64,000 nucleotides of DNA, from positions 1 to 64,000 of the forward strand of contig NZ_JAUXVZ010000047.1 in NCBI RefSeq assembly GCF_030680185.1. The letters are read 5' to 3'. This DNA is from Phenylobacterium sp. Lineage in GTDB: Bacteria; Pseudomonadota; Alphaproteobacteria; Caulobacterales; Caulobacteraceae. Position 1 is the stretch's first letter, and every line of letters begins with the position of its first letter. The notes under the pieces are model-generated. The model saw only the letters and a program-made list of their open reading frames with translations, was not told the origin of the DNA and did not search any database. The position numbers were made by a program, and so were the translations under genes. Positions 10,183-17,691 of this stretch are shown here, piece by piece.

Positions 10183-11232
10183 ATGACCGAGATCGCGCCC
10201 CTGCCCGCCCTGCCCTCGCAGCCCGCCGCCACGCCGTGGCCGACCCAGCAGTGGCCGGAGGGAGACCTGCCCAGCCAGGTGGATCGATCCGCCCTGGAGG
10301 CGCTCGTGGCCACCGCCTTCGCCGCGCCGGACACTGAGCTGCTCGGGGAGACCCACGCCCTGCTGATCGTCCAGGGCGGGCGGATCGTCCTGGAGCGCTA
10401 TGGCGAGGGCTTCGGTCCGGACGCCACCTACCCCTCCTGGTCCAAGGCCAAGAGCATCACCCACGCCCTGGTGGGCCTGTTGGTCGCCGAGGGGAAGATC
10501 GACATCCACGCCCCGGCCGACGTCCCGGAATGGCGTGAGAGCCCCGGCGATCCTCGGGCTGAGATTACGCTCGATCAGCTCCTGCGCATGTCCAGCGGGC
10601 TTTCCTTCGTGGAGGACTATGTGCCGGGCCACGTCTCCGATGTGATCGAGATGCTGTTCGGCTCAGGCAAGGCCGATGTGGCCCACTACGCCGCCAGCCG
10701 GCCGCTCGCCCATCCGCCGGGGACCTTCTGGTCCTATGCCAGCGGCACGACCAACATCGTCGCCCGCTGCGCCGCCCGCGCGCTCGGCGTCGATGGGGCG
10801 GGCTTCGAGGCCTTCATGCGCCAGCGCCTCTTCGGCCCCCTCGGCATGGCGAGCCCGGTCCCCAAGTTCGACCCCGCCGGGACCTTCATCGGCTCGTCCT
10901 TCTGCTTTGCGACGGCCAGGGACTTCGCGCGCTTTGGCCTGCTCTATCTGCGCGGCGGACGGTGGGAGGATCGCCAGCTGCTGCCGGCCGACTGGGTCGA
11001 CTATGCCCGCACGCCGACGCCGCAGCCGGCCGTGCGCGAAGGCGACTACGGCGCCCACTGGTGGCTGAAAATCGCCGGCCCCGGCTCCTTCAGCGCCAAT
11101 GGCTATGAGGGCCAGTACACCGTCCTGGTCCCCGATCTCGACCTGATCCTCGTCCGCCACGGCAAGACGCCGCTGGAGAAGAAGGACCATGTCAAGACCT
11201 GGATCGCCCAGGTGGTCGACGCCTTCCGCTAG
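10183..11232 (+). CDS. Class C beta-lactamase-like serine hydrolase
   Basis: A 349-residue member of the serine beta-lactamase / penicillin-binding superfamily. The catalytic SxxK is Ser87-Lys-Ala-Lys90, and the second element is Tyr185-Ala-Ser187 (SYASGTTN). The C-terminal YGAHWWLK segment also fits. There is no signal peptide, so it is more likely a cytoplasmic esterase or amide hydrolase than an antibiotic resistance enzyme. I prefer the ATG at 10183 over a GTG 42 bases earlier because the earlier stretch is not conserved-looking. It converges with the MFS gene with only three bases between stops. Confidence 0.85.
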   Translation: MTEIAPLPALPSQPAATPWPTQQWPEGDLPSQVDRSALEALVATAFAAPDTELLGETHALLIVQGGRIVLERYGEGFGPDATYPSWSKAKSITHALVGLLVAEGKIDIHAPADVPEWRESPGDPRAEITLDQLLRMSSGLSFVEDYVPGHVSDVIEMLFGSGKADVAHYAASRPLAHPPGTFWSYASGTTNIVARCAARALGVDGAGFEAFMRQRLFGPLGMASPVPKFDPAGTFIGSSFCFATARDFARFGLLYLRGGRWEDRQLLPADWVDYARTPTPQPAVREGDYGAHWWLKIAGPGSFSANGYEGQYTVLVPDLDLILVRHGKTPLEKKDHVKTWIAQVVDAFR

Positions 11233-11235
11233 GGG

Positions 11236-12516
11236 TCAGTCCTCCACGGTCCGGCGAAGCGGCGCGAGCGCCACCAGGCTGACCAGGGCTGCGGCGCCCA
11301 GATAGAAGCCCACGGGGACCAGGCCACCGCGGTCGGCGAGCAGCTGGGCCACCAGGGGGGCGAGGCCGCCGCCCAGGATGCCGCCCACATTGAAGGCCAC
11401 CGAGGCGCCGGTGTAGCGGACCCGCGCTGGGAACAGGCCCGGCAGGAAGGCGCCGAGCGGTCCATAGACAAAGCCCATGCAGAACAGGCTGAGCGACAGG
11501 AAGCCGAACACCAGCAGCAGCGAGCCCGACCCCAGCATCGGGGCCAGCAGCAGACCTGCGACGATCACCATGCCGCAGCCCCACATGAGCACGCCCCGGG
11601 GCGTGGTGGCGTCGGACCAGTAACCGGCGATGATGATGCCGAGCGCCATGAACAGAATGGCCCCCAGCTGGATGGCCAGGAACGACTCCCGGGAATAGCC
11701 CAGCGCCGTCACCCCATAGCCCAGCGCAAACGAGGTGGAGAGGTAGTAGGTGGCGAAGCAGGCCACGACCGCAAACGTGCCGCCCAGGGTCTCCAGCGGA
11801 TGGCGGGCAAGCAGCTCGAACAGGGGCGTCTTGGGCGGCGGCGCTTCCTCCAGGGCCTTGGCGAAGGCCGGGGTCTCGGTCAGCTTCAGCCGCACCCAGA
11901 GGCCCACGCCCACCAGCACGGCGCTGAGCAGGAACGGGATCCGCCAGCCCCAGGCGATGAACTGCTCAGGGGTCAGCAACAGGCCCAGGATCAGGAACAG
12001 GCCATTGGCGGCGATGAAGCCGACCGGCGCGCCAAGCTGCGGGAACATGCCGAACCGCGCCTTCCAGCCCGGCGGCGCATTCTCCACCGCCAGCAGGGCC
12101 GCCCCGCCCCACTCGCCGCCGAGCCCCAGGCCTTGACCAAAGCGCAGCAGGCAGAGGAGAGCCGGGGCGATCCAGCCGGCGGTGGCATAGGTGGGCAGGA
12201 AGGCGATGGCGAAGGTGGAGACCCCCATCAGCATCAGCGACGCCACCAGGGTCGATTTGCGGCCGATCCGGTCGCCATAGTGGCCAAACAGCGCCGCACC
12301 TACGGGCCTGGCGAAGAAGGCGATGGCGAAGGTGGCGTAGGACGACAGCAGCTGCGCCGACGGCGAGGCCGCCGGGAAGAACAGCGGCCCGAACACCAGG
12401 GCCGCGGCCGTGGCGTAGATGTAGAAATCATAGAATTCCACCGCCGTGCCCACCAGGCTTGCGCCCAGCACGCGGCGGGTGGACGGCGCCTTCAGCACCT
12501 CGATCCCTTGCGACAT
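11236..12516 (-). CDS. MFS transporter, metabolite:proton symporter type
   Basis: This 426-residue, 12-helix inner-membrane protein belongs to the ProP/ShiA/KgtP branch of the major facilitator superfamily. Its start GTAVEFYDFYIYATAAALVFGPLFFP and the loop GHYGDRIGRKSTLV are the branch hallmarks. The substrate is probably a small organic acid, osmolyte or aromatic acid taken up with protons; it cannot be named from sequence. It is divergent from the PLP-enzyme gene. Confidence 0.9.
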   Translation of the reverse strand: MSQGIEVLKAPSTRRVLGASLVGTAVEFYDFYIYATAAALVFGPLFFPAASPSAQLLSSYATFAIAFFARPVGAALFGHYGDRIGRKSTLVASLMLMGVSTFAIAFLPTYATAGWIAPALLCLLRFGQGLGLGGEWGGAALLAVENAPPGWKARFGMFPQLGAPVGFIAANGLFLILGLLLTPEQFIAWGWRIPFLLSAVLVGVGLWVRLKLTETPAFAKALEEAPPPKTPLFELLARHPLETLGGTFAVVACFATYYLSTSFALGYGVTALGYSRESFLAIQLGAILFMALGIIIAGYWSDATTPRGVLMWGCGMVIVAGLLLAPMLGSGSLLLVFGFLSLSLFCMGFVYGPLGAFLPGLFPARVRYTGASVAFNVGGILGGGLAPLVAQLLADRGGLVPVGFYLGAAALVSLVALAPLRRTVED

Positions 12517-12669
12517 CTGTTGTCCCCTCCCCGTCGAGGTCGAACGGCTTGGCCCCGGTGAAGATCGCCGTCAAGTCTTCGGCTTTTCCAGCCCGCCCCG
12601 GTTGTGTCACCTTGGCCGACCACAAGGAACAGAGCCGCAAAGCGGCCGACGGCGTCCGGGGAGGGCGAA

Positions 12670-13908
12670 ATGGCCAGATTGGAACTGCCAGCTCAGGGGA
12701 CGCCCTGGCCCCAGGTGGCCGCCCGCATGGACGAACTCGGCGCGCACGACGTCAAATGGCGCGACGGCAAGGCGGCGGTCTATGTGTTCAACGCCGGGCC
12801 TGAGATCGAACAGGTGCAGAAGGAGGCCTATGCCAGGTTCGCCTCGGAAAACGGTCTGGGGCCGGCGGCCTTTCCGAGCCTGAAGCAGATGGAGGCCGAG
12901 GTCGTCGGCTTTGGTCTTGGTCTGCTGCACGGCGACGAAGCCTGCGTCGGCAACATGACCAGCGGCGGCACCGACTCCATCCTGATGGCGGTGAAGGCCG
13001 CCCGCGACCACGCCCGCAAGGTGCGCGGCCTGACCGGCCAGCTGAACCTCGTCCTGCCCCGCTCGGCGCACCCCGCCTTCGACAAGGCCTGTGCGGTGAT
13101 GGAGATCGAGGTGCGGCGCACGCCGCTGGCCGACCTGCTGGCCGATCCGGTGGCCATGGAGGCCGTGATCGATGGCCAGACCATCATGATCGTCGGCTCG
13201 GCGCCCTGCTTCCCCTATGGCCTGATCGATCCCATCGAGGCCCTGGCCGAGCTCGCCCTGCGGCGCGGCGTGTGGCTGCATGTGGACGCCTGCGTCGGCG
13301 GCTATATCGCCCCCTTCGTGCGAATGAACGGCGCGGCCATCCCGCCCTTCGATTTCGAGGTTCCGGGCGTCTCGTCCATCTCGGCGGACCTGCACAAGTA
13401 CGGCTACTGCGCCAAGGGGGCGTCCACCGTCTTCTTCCGCAGCGAGGCCCTGCGCGCCCACATGATCTTCGAGGTCGGCGAATGGCCCGCGGGCAAGATG
13501 GTCACCCCGACCCTGGCCGGCACCCGGCCCGGCGGCGCCATCGCCGCGGCCTGGGCGGTGATGAATGTGCTGGGGATCGAGGGCTACCGGGCCAAGCACG
13601 GCGAGGTCACCGACGCCCGCCAAGCGATCGCCAAGGGCGTCCAGGCGCAGGGCTGGCGGCTGCTGGGCGATCCGATGCTCGGCATCCTCGCCTTCACCCG
13701 CGACGACGTGAACCCCTTCGCGGTGCTGAAGAAGCTCTATGAGCGCGGCTGGGTGACCAGCGCGGTGACCGAGCCGGCCGGGCTGCACCTGATGCTCTCG
13801 CCGGTTCACAAGTCCGTCGCCGACCACTATCTCGCCGACCTGGACTGGGCCATGACCGCCGCCCGCGGGGACGGCGGCAAACCGGCGGAGGCGCGCTATG
13901 GCGGCTGA
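12670..13908 (+). CDS. PLP-dependent lyase/decarboxylase, sphingosine-1-phosphate lyase-like
   Basis: A 412-residue group II decarboxylase-fold enzyme. Lys243 in SADLHKYGYCAKG is the PLP Schiff-base lysine; the SGGTDSILMAVKAAR and WLHVDACVGGY segments bind the cofactor. The order and sequence are closest to sphingosine-1-phosphate lyases, which cleave phosphorylated long-chain bases to an aldehyde and phosphoethanolamine. The ATG at 12670 follows GGGGAGGG. The PIG-L gene overlaps its 3' end by 11 bases, so the two are coupled. Caulobacterales make sphingolipids, which makes a long-chain-base role plausible but unproven. Confidence 0.85.
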   Translation: MARLELPAQGTPWPQVAARMDELGAHDVKWRDGKAAVYVFNAGPEIEQVQKEAYARFASENGLGPAAFPSLKQMEAEVVGFGLGLLHGDEACVGNMTSGGTDSILMAVKAARDHARKVRGLTGQLNLVLPRSAHPAFDKACAVMEIEVRRTPLADLLADPVAMEAVIDGQTIMIVGSAPCFPYGLIDPIEALAELALRRGVWLHVDACVGGYIAPFVRMNGAAIPPFDFEVPGVSSISADLHKYGYCAKGASTVFFRSEALRAHMIFEVGEWPAGKMVTPTLAGTRPGGAIAAAWAVMNVLGIEGYRAKHGEVTDARQAIAKGVQAQGWRLLGDPMLGILAFTRDDVNPFAVLKKLYERGWVTSAVTEPAGLHLMLSPVHKSVADHYLADLDWAMTAARGDGGKPAEARYGG

Positions 13909-14755
13909 ACGGAAAATCCCCTGGGGCGCCATCGCCGCGGTCGGCCTGCCCACCGCCCTGCTCGGCGGCTTCCTGCTCGCCCGCGGCCAGCTGAACGACG
14001 AGTCGGTGCCCAGGGCTCATATCCTGCCTGGCGTCGGCGCCGAGGTCACGGTCCTGGCCATCTGGGCCCATCCGGACGACGAGATCACCTGCGCCGGGAC
14101 GCTGGCCCGCATGGCCAAGGCCGGCGCGCGCGTCATCCTGCTCTATCTCACCCATGGGGAGGCGGCCCAGCACACCGGCTATGGGCCCGAGGAACTGGCG
14201 CGGGTGAGACTGGCCGAGGCCAAGGCCGCCGGCCGCCTGCTGGGCGCCGAGGCCGTGGAGGTGCTGGACTTTCCCGACGGCGGCCTCATCCGGCTGGATC
14301 CGGCCAAGCCCAAGGCCGCCATCGCCGAGGCCATCGGTCGCTATCGCCCCCAGGTGCTGATCAGCTTCGACGAGAAGGTCGGCTTCTACGGCCATCCCGA
14401 TCACGTCCGCACCGGCGTCTGGGTGCGCGAGGTCTTCGAGGCTGCGCCCAAGGACGGACCCTGGCCGCGGCTGCTCTATCAGGTGACCCTGCCCGGCGCC
14501 CTGGTGCGTCTGGCGCGCCGGCTGGTGGCCGCCTTCCGCGAGCATTATCCCCGCGATCCAGCCAAGGGGCTGCCGTCGCCGGAACTGGCGGTGAGCATCG
14601 CCAGCGTGGCCCAGACCAAGCGCGACCTGCTGGACGTCCACGCTTCCCAGGCCAAGATCATCGCCGACGTGCAGCCCTATTACGACCGCGTGCCGGCCTG
14701 GCTCTATTACCGCCTGTTCGACCGGGAATATTTCGCGTCCATCCGCCGGCGCTGA
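13898..14755 (+). CDS. PIG-L family zinc deacetylase with N-terminal membrane anchor
   Basis: PIG-L/LmbE enzymes remove an acetyl or acyl group from an N-acylated sugar or similar amine using zinc. The 285-residue protein has AHPDDE at residues 57-62 and GHPDH at 165-169, which supply the metal ligands and base. Residues 9-28 form one hydrophobic helix, so the catalytic domain probably faces the periplasm or lies on the membrane. It overlaps the sphingosine-phosphate-lyase-like gene by 11 bases, so the substrate may be an amide-linked lipid (inference). Confidence 0.9.
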   Translation: MAAERKIPWGAIAAVGLPTALLGGFLLARGQLNDESVPRAHILPGVGAEVTVLAIWAHPDDEITCAGTLARMAKAGARVILLYLTHGEAAQHTGYGPEELARVRLAEAKAAGRLLGAEAVEVLDFPDGGLIRLDPAKPKAAIAEAIGRYRPQVLISFDEKVGFYGHPDHVRTGVWVREVFEAAPKDGPWPRLLYQVTLPGALVRLARRLVAAFREHYPRDPAKGLPSPELAVSIASVAQTKRDLLDVHASQAKIIADVQPYYDRVPAWLYYRLFDREYFASIRRR

Positions 14756-14781
14756 GGCCTGCCCCCAGCGCCTTCCGGGTG

Positions 14782-15645
14782 TCAGGCAGCGTCGGTCCAG
14801 AGCGGCGAAGAGTCCTTCATGAAGCGCAGGCAGAAGGTCACGCGAGCGTGGTCGCGCCCGGAACGGGGGTCGGCGATCAGCACATCGTACCAGACGTTCT
14901 CGGTCCTGGGGCTTTCGGTCAGGGCGTGGATCCGCGTGCGGCCCACATAGTCGGCGCCGGCCCGCAGGGGACCCTGCAGAAACTGGATCTCCAGGGCGCC
15001 GAACAACCCCACCGCCGACCCGGCCGAGGCCACGACGGCCGATCGCGCCCCATGGGCCAGGTGGACAACCATCGACGGCGGCAGGACAGCCCGCTCGTCC
15101 TGATAGCAATCCAGGGTTTCGGTGATGGTCTCCAGCCGCCGCTTCAGGGCCTCTGGGGACACGCTGAGCGCGATGTCATGGGCCTCGTCCCCCACATGCA
15201 GGTCGCCCAGAATGCGAAGGGCGCTGCGGGATGCCGACTCTCGGGTCAGCAGCCGCCGCGACAGCTCGGAGCCGGCGTCGGCATGGTCGGCGGCCGTGCC
15301 CTGGCAGATCATGGCGCGGGCCTCGTCGTACATCTCCAACCGGGCGCGCTCGACGCCCGGCGTCGCCTGGGCGATGACCGCCTCGCCGTCCACGGTCGGC
15401 TGCTTGAACAGCAGCGAAAGATTGCCGCCCTCGAACCAGGACTCCCCATAGAGGTCCATCAGCAGGGGGACGAACTGGTCCATATGGATCGAGCCGGCCA
15501 CCGTGCCGCCCCGGAATCCGAGCTTCTTGGCGGTGGCGTCCTCGTGGATGGAGCCCTGAACTTCGCCGGCCATGTTGCGGGGCGTGCGACGCGGACCGAC
15601 CAGAGTCGCCCCGTCGCCTGCCGCCTGTTGTGCGACGCGCATCAT
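14782..15645 (-). CDS. Uncharacterised protein, possibly hotdog-fold (MaoC-like)
   Basis: About 287 residues. I do not recognise it with certainty. The segment LGFRGGTVAGSIHMDQFVPL resembles the substrate-entry region of MaoC-like hotdog proteins (GxRGG..AG..H). A second half with LFGALEIQFLQGPLRAGADYVGRTRI has the look of a second hotdog domain, so it may be a double-hotdog thioesterase or hydratase acting on an acyl-CoA. The start is uncertain: AAGGAA precedes a double ATG at 15645/15642, whereas upstream in-frame starts lack a ribosome site. It is divergent from an acyl-CoA dehydrogenase, which fits lipid or acyl-CoA metabolism. Confidence 0.6.
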   Translation of the reverse strand: MMRVAQQAAGDGATLVGPRRTPRNMAGEVQGSIHEDATAKKLGFRGGTVAGSIHMDQFVPLLMDLYGESWFEGGNLSLLFKQPTVDGEAVIAQATPGVERARLEMYDEARAMICQGTAADHADAGSELSRRLLTRESASRSALRILGDLHVGDEAHDIALSVSPEALKRRLETITETLDCYQDERAVLPPSMVVHLAHGARSAVVASAGSAVGLFGALEIQFLQGPLRAGADYVGRTRIHALTESPRTENVWYDVLIADPRSGRDHARVTFCLRFMKDSSPLWTDAA

Positions 15646-15910
15646 CGTTTCCTTCCCTGGCCCGGTCATTGGCGCCGAGCTCATTTGTTTTCTGCAGGGC
15701 GCGCGCGATCGCGGGTGCGCGGACCCTGGCCAAGCGGCGCGGCGCGCTGGCCGCGACGGCATGACGGCGTTATCCTGACACGACCCCGCCAGAGGGTCAC
15801 GGCGCCAATTGTCGCCGACCAGACACGGAGGACGTCACGCCCGCCGGCGCCCGGCCGGCCGCAGCCTTGCCAATCAGAACAGAGCCGCCCCAGGCGGCCG
15901 GGAGCGCCCC

Positions 15911-17125
15911 ATGACCGAACACCCCGCCGAACACGACGCCTTTCGCCAGTCCGCCCGCGCCTGGCTTGCGGAGAACTTCCCCCCGTCCCTGGCGCACCGA
16001 CCACCCCCTGGCCCCGGGGTGGAGGAGGGCGTCGAGACCGACGACGCCAGACTGTGGAAGTCTCGTATGGGCGAAAAGGGATGGGGCGTGCCCACCTGGC
16101 CGGCCCGCTATGGCGGCGGCGAGCTATCGGCCGAGCAGGCCCGCATCCTGGCCGAGGAGATGAAGGCCATCGGCGCGCACAACCCCATCGGCGGCATGGG
16201 GGTGATGATGTTTGGCCCCACCCTTCTGGAGTACGGCGACGAGGACCAGAAGGCCCGCCACCTTCCGCCCATCGCGCGGGGCGAACTGCGCTGGTGCCAG
16301 GGCTTCTCCGAGCCTGGCGCAGGCTCCGACCTTGCCTCGCTCTCGACCCGGGCCGAGGACAAGGGCGACCACTGGCTGGTCAACGGCCAGAAGATCTGGA
16401 CCTCCGGCGCCGACCTGGCCGACTGGTGCTTCTGTCTGGTCCGGACCGACACGACAAAGAAGCACGAAGGCATCTCCTTCCTGCTGATCGACATGCGCTC
16501 GCCCGGCGTCGAGGCCCGCCCCATCCTGCTGATCGCCGGCAATTCGCCCTTCTGCGAGACCTTCTTCACCGATGTGAAGGTGCCCAAGGAAAACCTGGTC
16601 GGCCCGCTGAACGGCGGCTGGACCATCGCCAAGCGCCTCTTGCAGCACGAGCGCAGCGGCCTGGCCGGGGCGGCTGGCGCCCAGCGCGCCCAGGTCAAGG
16701 TCCCCCTGCCGCAGATGGCCAAGGCCTATGTGGGCGAGGATCAGGCCGGCCGTATCGCCGACCTCGACCTGCGCCAGCGGATCATCAATTACGAGATGGA
16801 CCTGAAGGCCTTCCAGCAGACCGCCGAGCGCGCCGCCCTGGAGGCCAGGTCCAACCGCGGCCCCAGCGCGGCGACCTCGATCATGAAGAACGCCGGCTCC
16901 TTCCTGCGCCGCGACGGCGCCGAACTGACCGTCGAGATCATGGGCTGGCGGGGCCTGGGCTGGAGCGGCGATCCCTTCAGCGCTGACGAGCTGGCGGCTG
17001 CGCGCACCCTGGGAAGCTCCAAGGCCGGAACCATCGCCGGCGGCTCTCAGGAGGTGCAGTACAATATCATCGCCAAGCGCCTCCTGGGCCTGCCGGACCC
17101 GATCTCGGCGGCGGCGGGGCGTTAG
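15911..17125 (+). CDS. Acyl-CoA dehydrogenase
   Basis: A 404-residue FAD enzyme that introduces an alpha-beta double bond into an acyl-CoA, passing electrons to ETF. The order is helical N-domain, FAD-binding middle domain (WCQGFSEPGAGSDLASL, then GQKIWTSGADLADWCFCLVRT) and a C-terminal four-helix domain ending in AGGSQEVQYNIIAKRLLGLP, which is standard for the family. The ATG at 15911 gives the normal N-terminus. Substrate chain length is not predictable here. Confidence 0.93.
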   Translation: MTEHPAEHDAFRQSARAWLAENFPPSLAHRPPPGPGVEEGVETDDARLWKSRMGEKGWGVPTWPARYGGGELSAEQARILAEEMKAIGAHNPIGGMGVMMFGPTLLEYGDEDQKARHLPPIARGELRWCQGFSEPGAGSDLASLSTRAEDKGDHWLVNGQKIWTSGADLADWCFCLVRTDTTKKHEGISFLLIDMRSPGVEARPILLIAGNSPFCETFFTDVKVPKENLVGPLNGGWTIAKRLLQHERSGLAGAAGAQRAQVKVPLPQMAKAYVGEDQAGRIADLDLRQRIINYEMDLKAFQQTAERAALEARSNRGPSAATSIMKNAGSFLRRDGAELTVEIMGWRGLGWSGDPFSADELAAARTLGSSKAGTIAGGSQEVQYNIIAKRLLGLPDPISAAAGR

Positions 17126-17143
17126 GTTGGGCGGGGCTTCGGT

Positions 17144-17183
17144 GCGTCCTTCGAGGCTCGCGCCGCTCGCACCTCAGGATGAG
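17144..17183 (-). repeat. Short palindromic repeat (CTCATCCTGAGG family), inverted copy
   Basis: On the minus strand it reads CTCATCCTGAGGTGCGAGCG and ends CCTCGAAGGACGC, matching the copies near 5 kb. It lies just after the acyl-CoA dehydrogenase stop. Confidence 0.8.
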
Positions 17184-17224
17184 GCGCGTGGGGACGGGCG
17201 CTCGCTGGAGCCTCTCATTCCGTC

Positions 17225-17268
17225 CTCATCCTGAGGCGCCCGGTGAAAGCCGGGCCTCGAAGGACGAG
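17225..17268 (+). repeat. Short palindromic repeat (CTCATCCTGAGG family), variant stem
   Basis: Constant arms CTCATCCTGAGG and CCTCGAAGGACGAG enclose a different inner hairpin, GCCCGGT/AGCCGGGC. Flank conservation with stem variation supports selection for structure. Confidence 0.75.
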
Positions 17269-17298
17269 GGCGGAGGCTCGGGCCCTCGGTCCAGCGCT

Positions 17299-17361
17299 CG
17301 TCATTCCCGGCCTTGCGCCGGGAATCCCTTTCGAAGCTCGGGACAAGCCCGAGCATGACGG
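17299..17361 (+). repeat. Bipartite palindromic repeat (CGTCAT...ATGACG family)
   Basis: CGTCATTCCCGGC with GCCGGGAAT forms the first hairpin, GCTCGGG/CCCGAGC the second, and ATGACGG closes the element. It has the same architecture as the elements at 4898, 5069 and 5195, about 12 kb away. Confidence 0.75.
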
Positions 17362-17408
17362 TTGGGAGCGCTGGGTCTAATATCACCCTCGGCGAAACGG
17401 AGAGTGCG

Positions 17409-17684
17409 ATGAGCGACGCGGTCGGCCCTGGCGATCTGGTTCTATGCGTCAATGCGGCCCCCAATCACGTCAACGGACGGCCTGTGCCCCTGCAGGCCGG
17501 CGAGACCTATCGCGTCTGGGCGGTGATGGACTTCCCCTGCCCCTGCGGTCGCTCCGACGCCCTGATCGATGTCGGCGTCGACTTCGCCTGGTGCCAGTCC
17601 AGATTCCGCCTGCTCCCCAAGCCCAAGGCCCAGGCCAAGCCCCAGAAGGTCTCGGCGCCGCGGGAGAAGGAAACGGTGCGGTAG
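17409..17684 (+). CDS. Small conserved-looking hypothetical protein
   Basis: A 91-residue protein of unknown function. It begins MSDAVGPGDLVLCVN, has a central GETYRVWAVMDFPCPCGRSD segment with two close cysteines, and a WCQSRFRLLPKPK segment before a Lys/Pro-rich tail. The layout resembles small phage or mobile-element proteins that pair a 'VxGxxYxV' strand with a C-terminal 'RFRPL' motif, but the function is unknown. The start follows GGAGAG. It sits between a repeat cluster and a convergent regulator gene. Confidence 0.6.
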   Translation: MSDAVGPGDLVLCVNAAPNHVNGRPVPLQAGETYRVWAVMDFPCPCGRSDALIDVGVDFAWCQSRFRLLPKPKAQAKPQKVSAPREKETVR

Positions 17685-17691
17685 GTGGGCC

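Noticed and set aside
10183..11232. Antibiotic-resistance beta-lactamase
   Set aside because: The SxxK and YxS residues fit the superfamily, but no signal peptide is present and the sequence is closer to esterase-like serine hydrolases.
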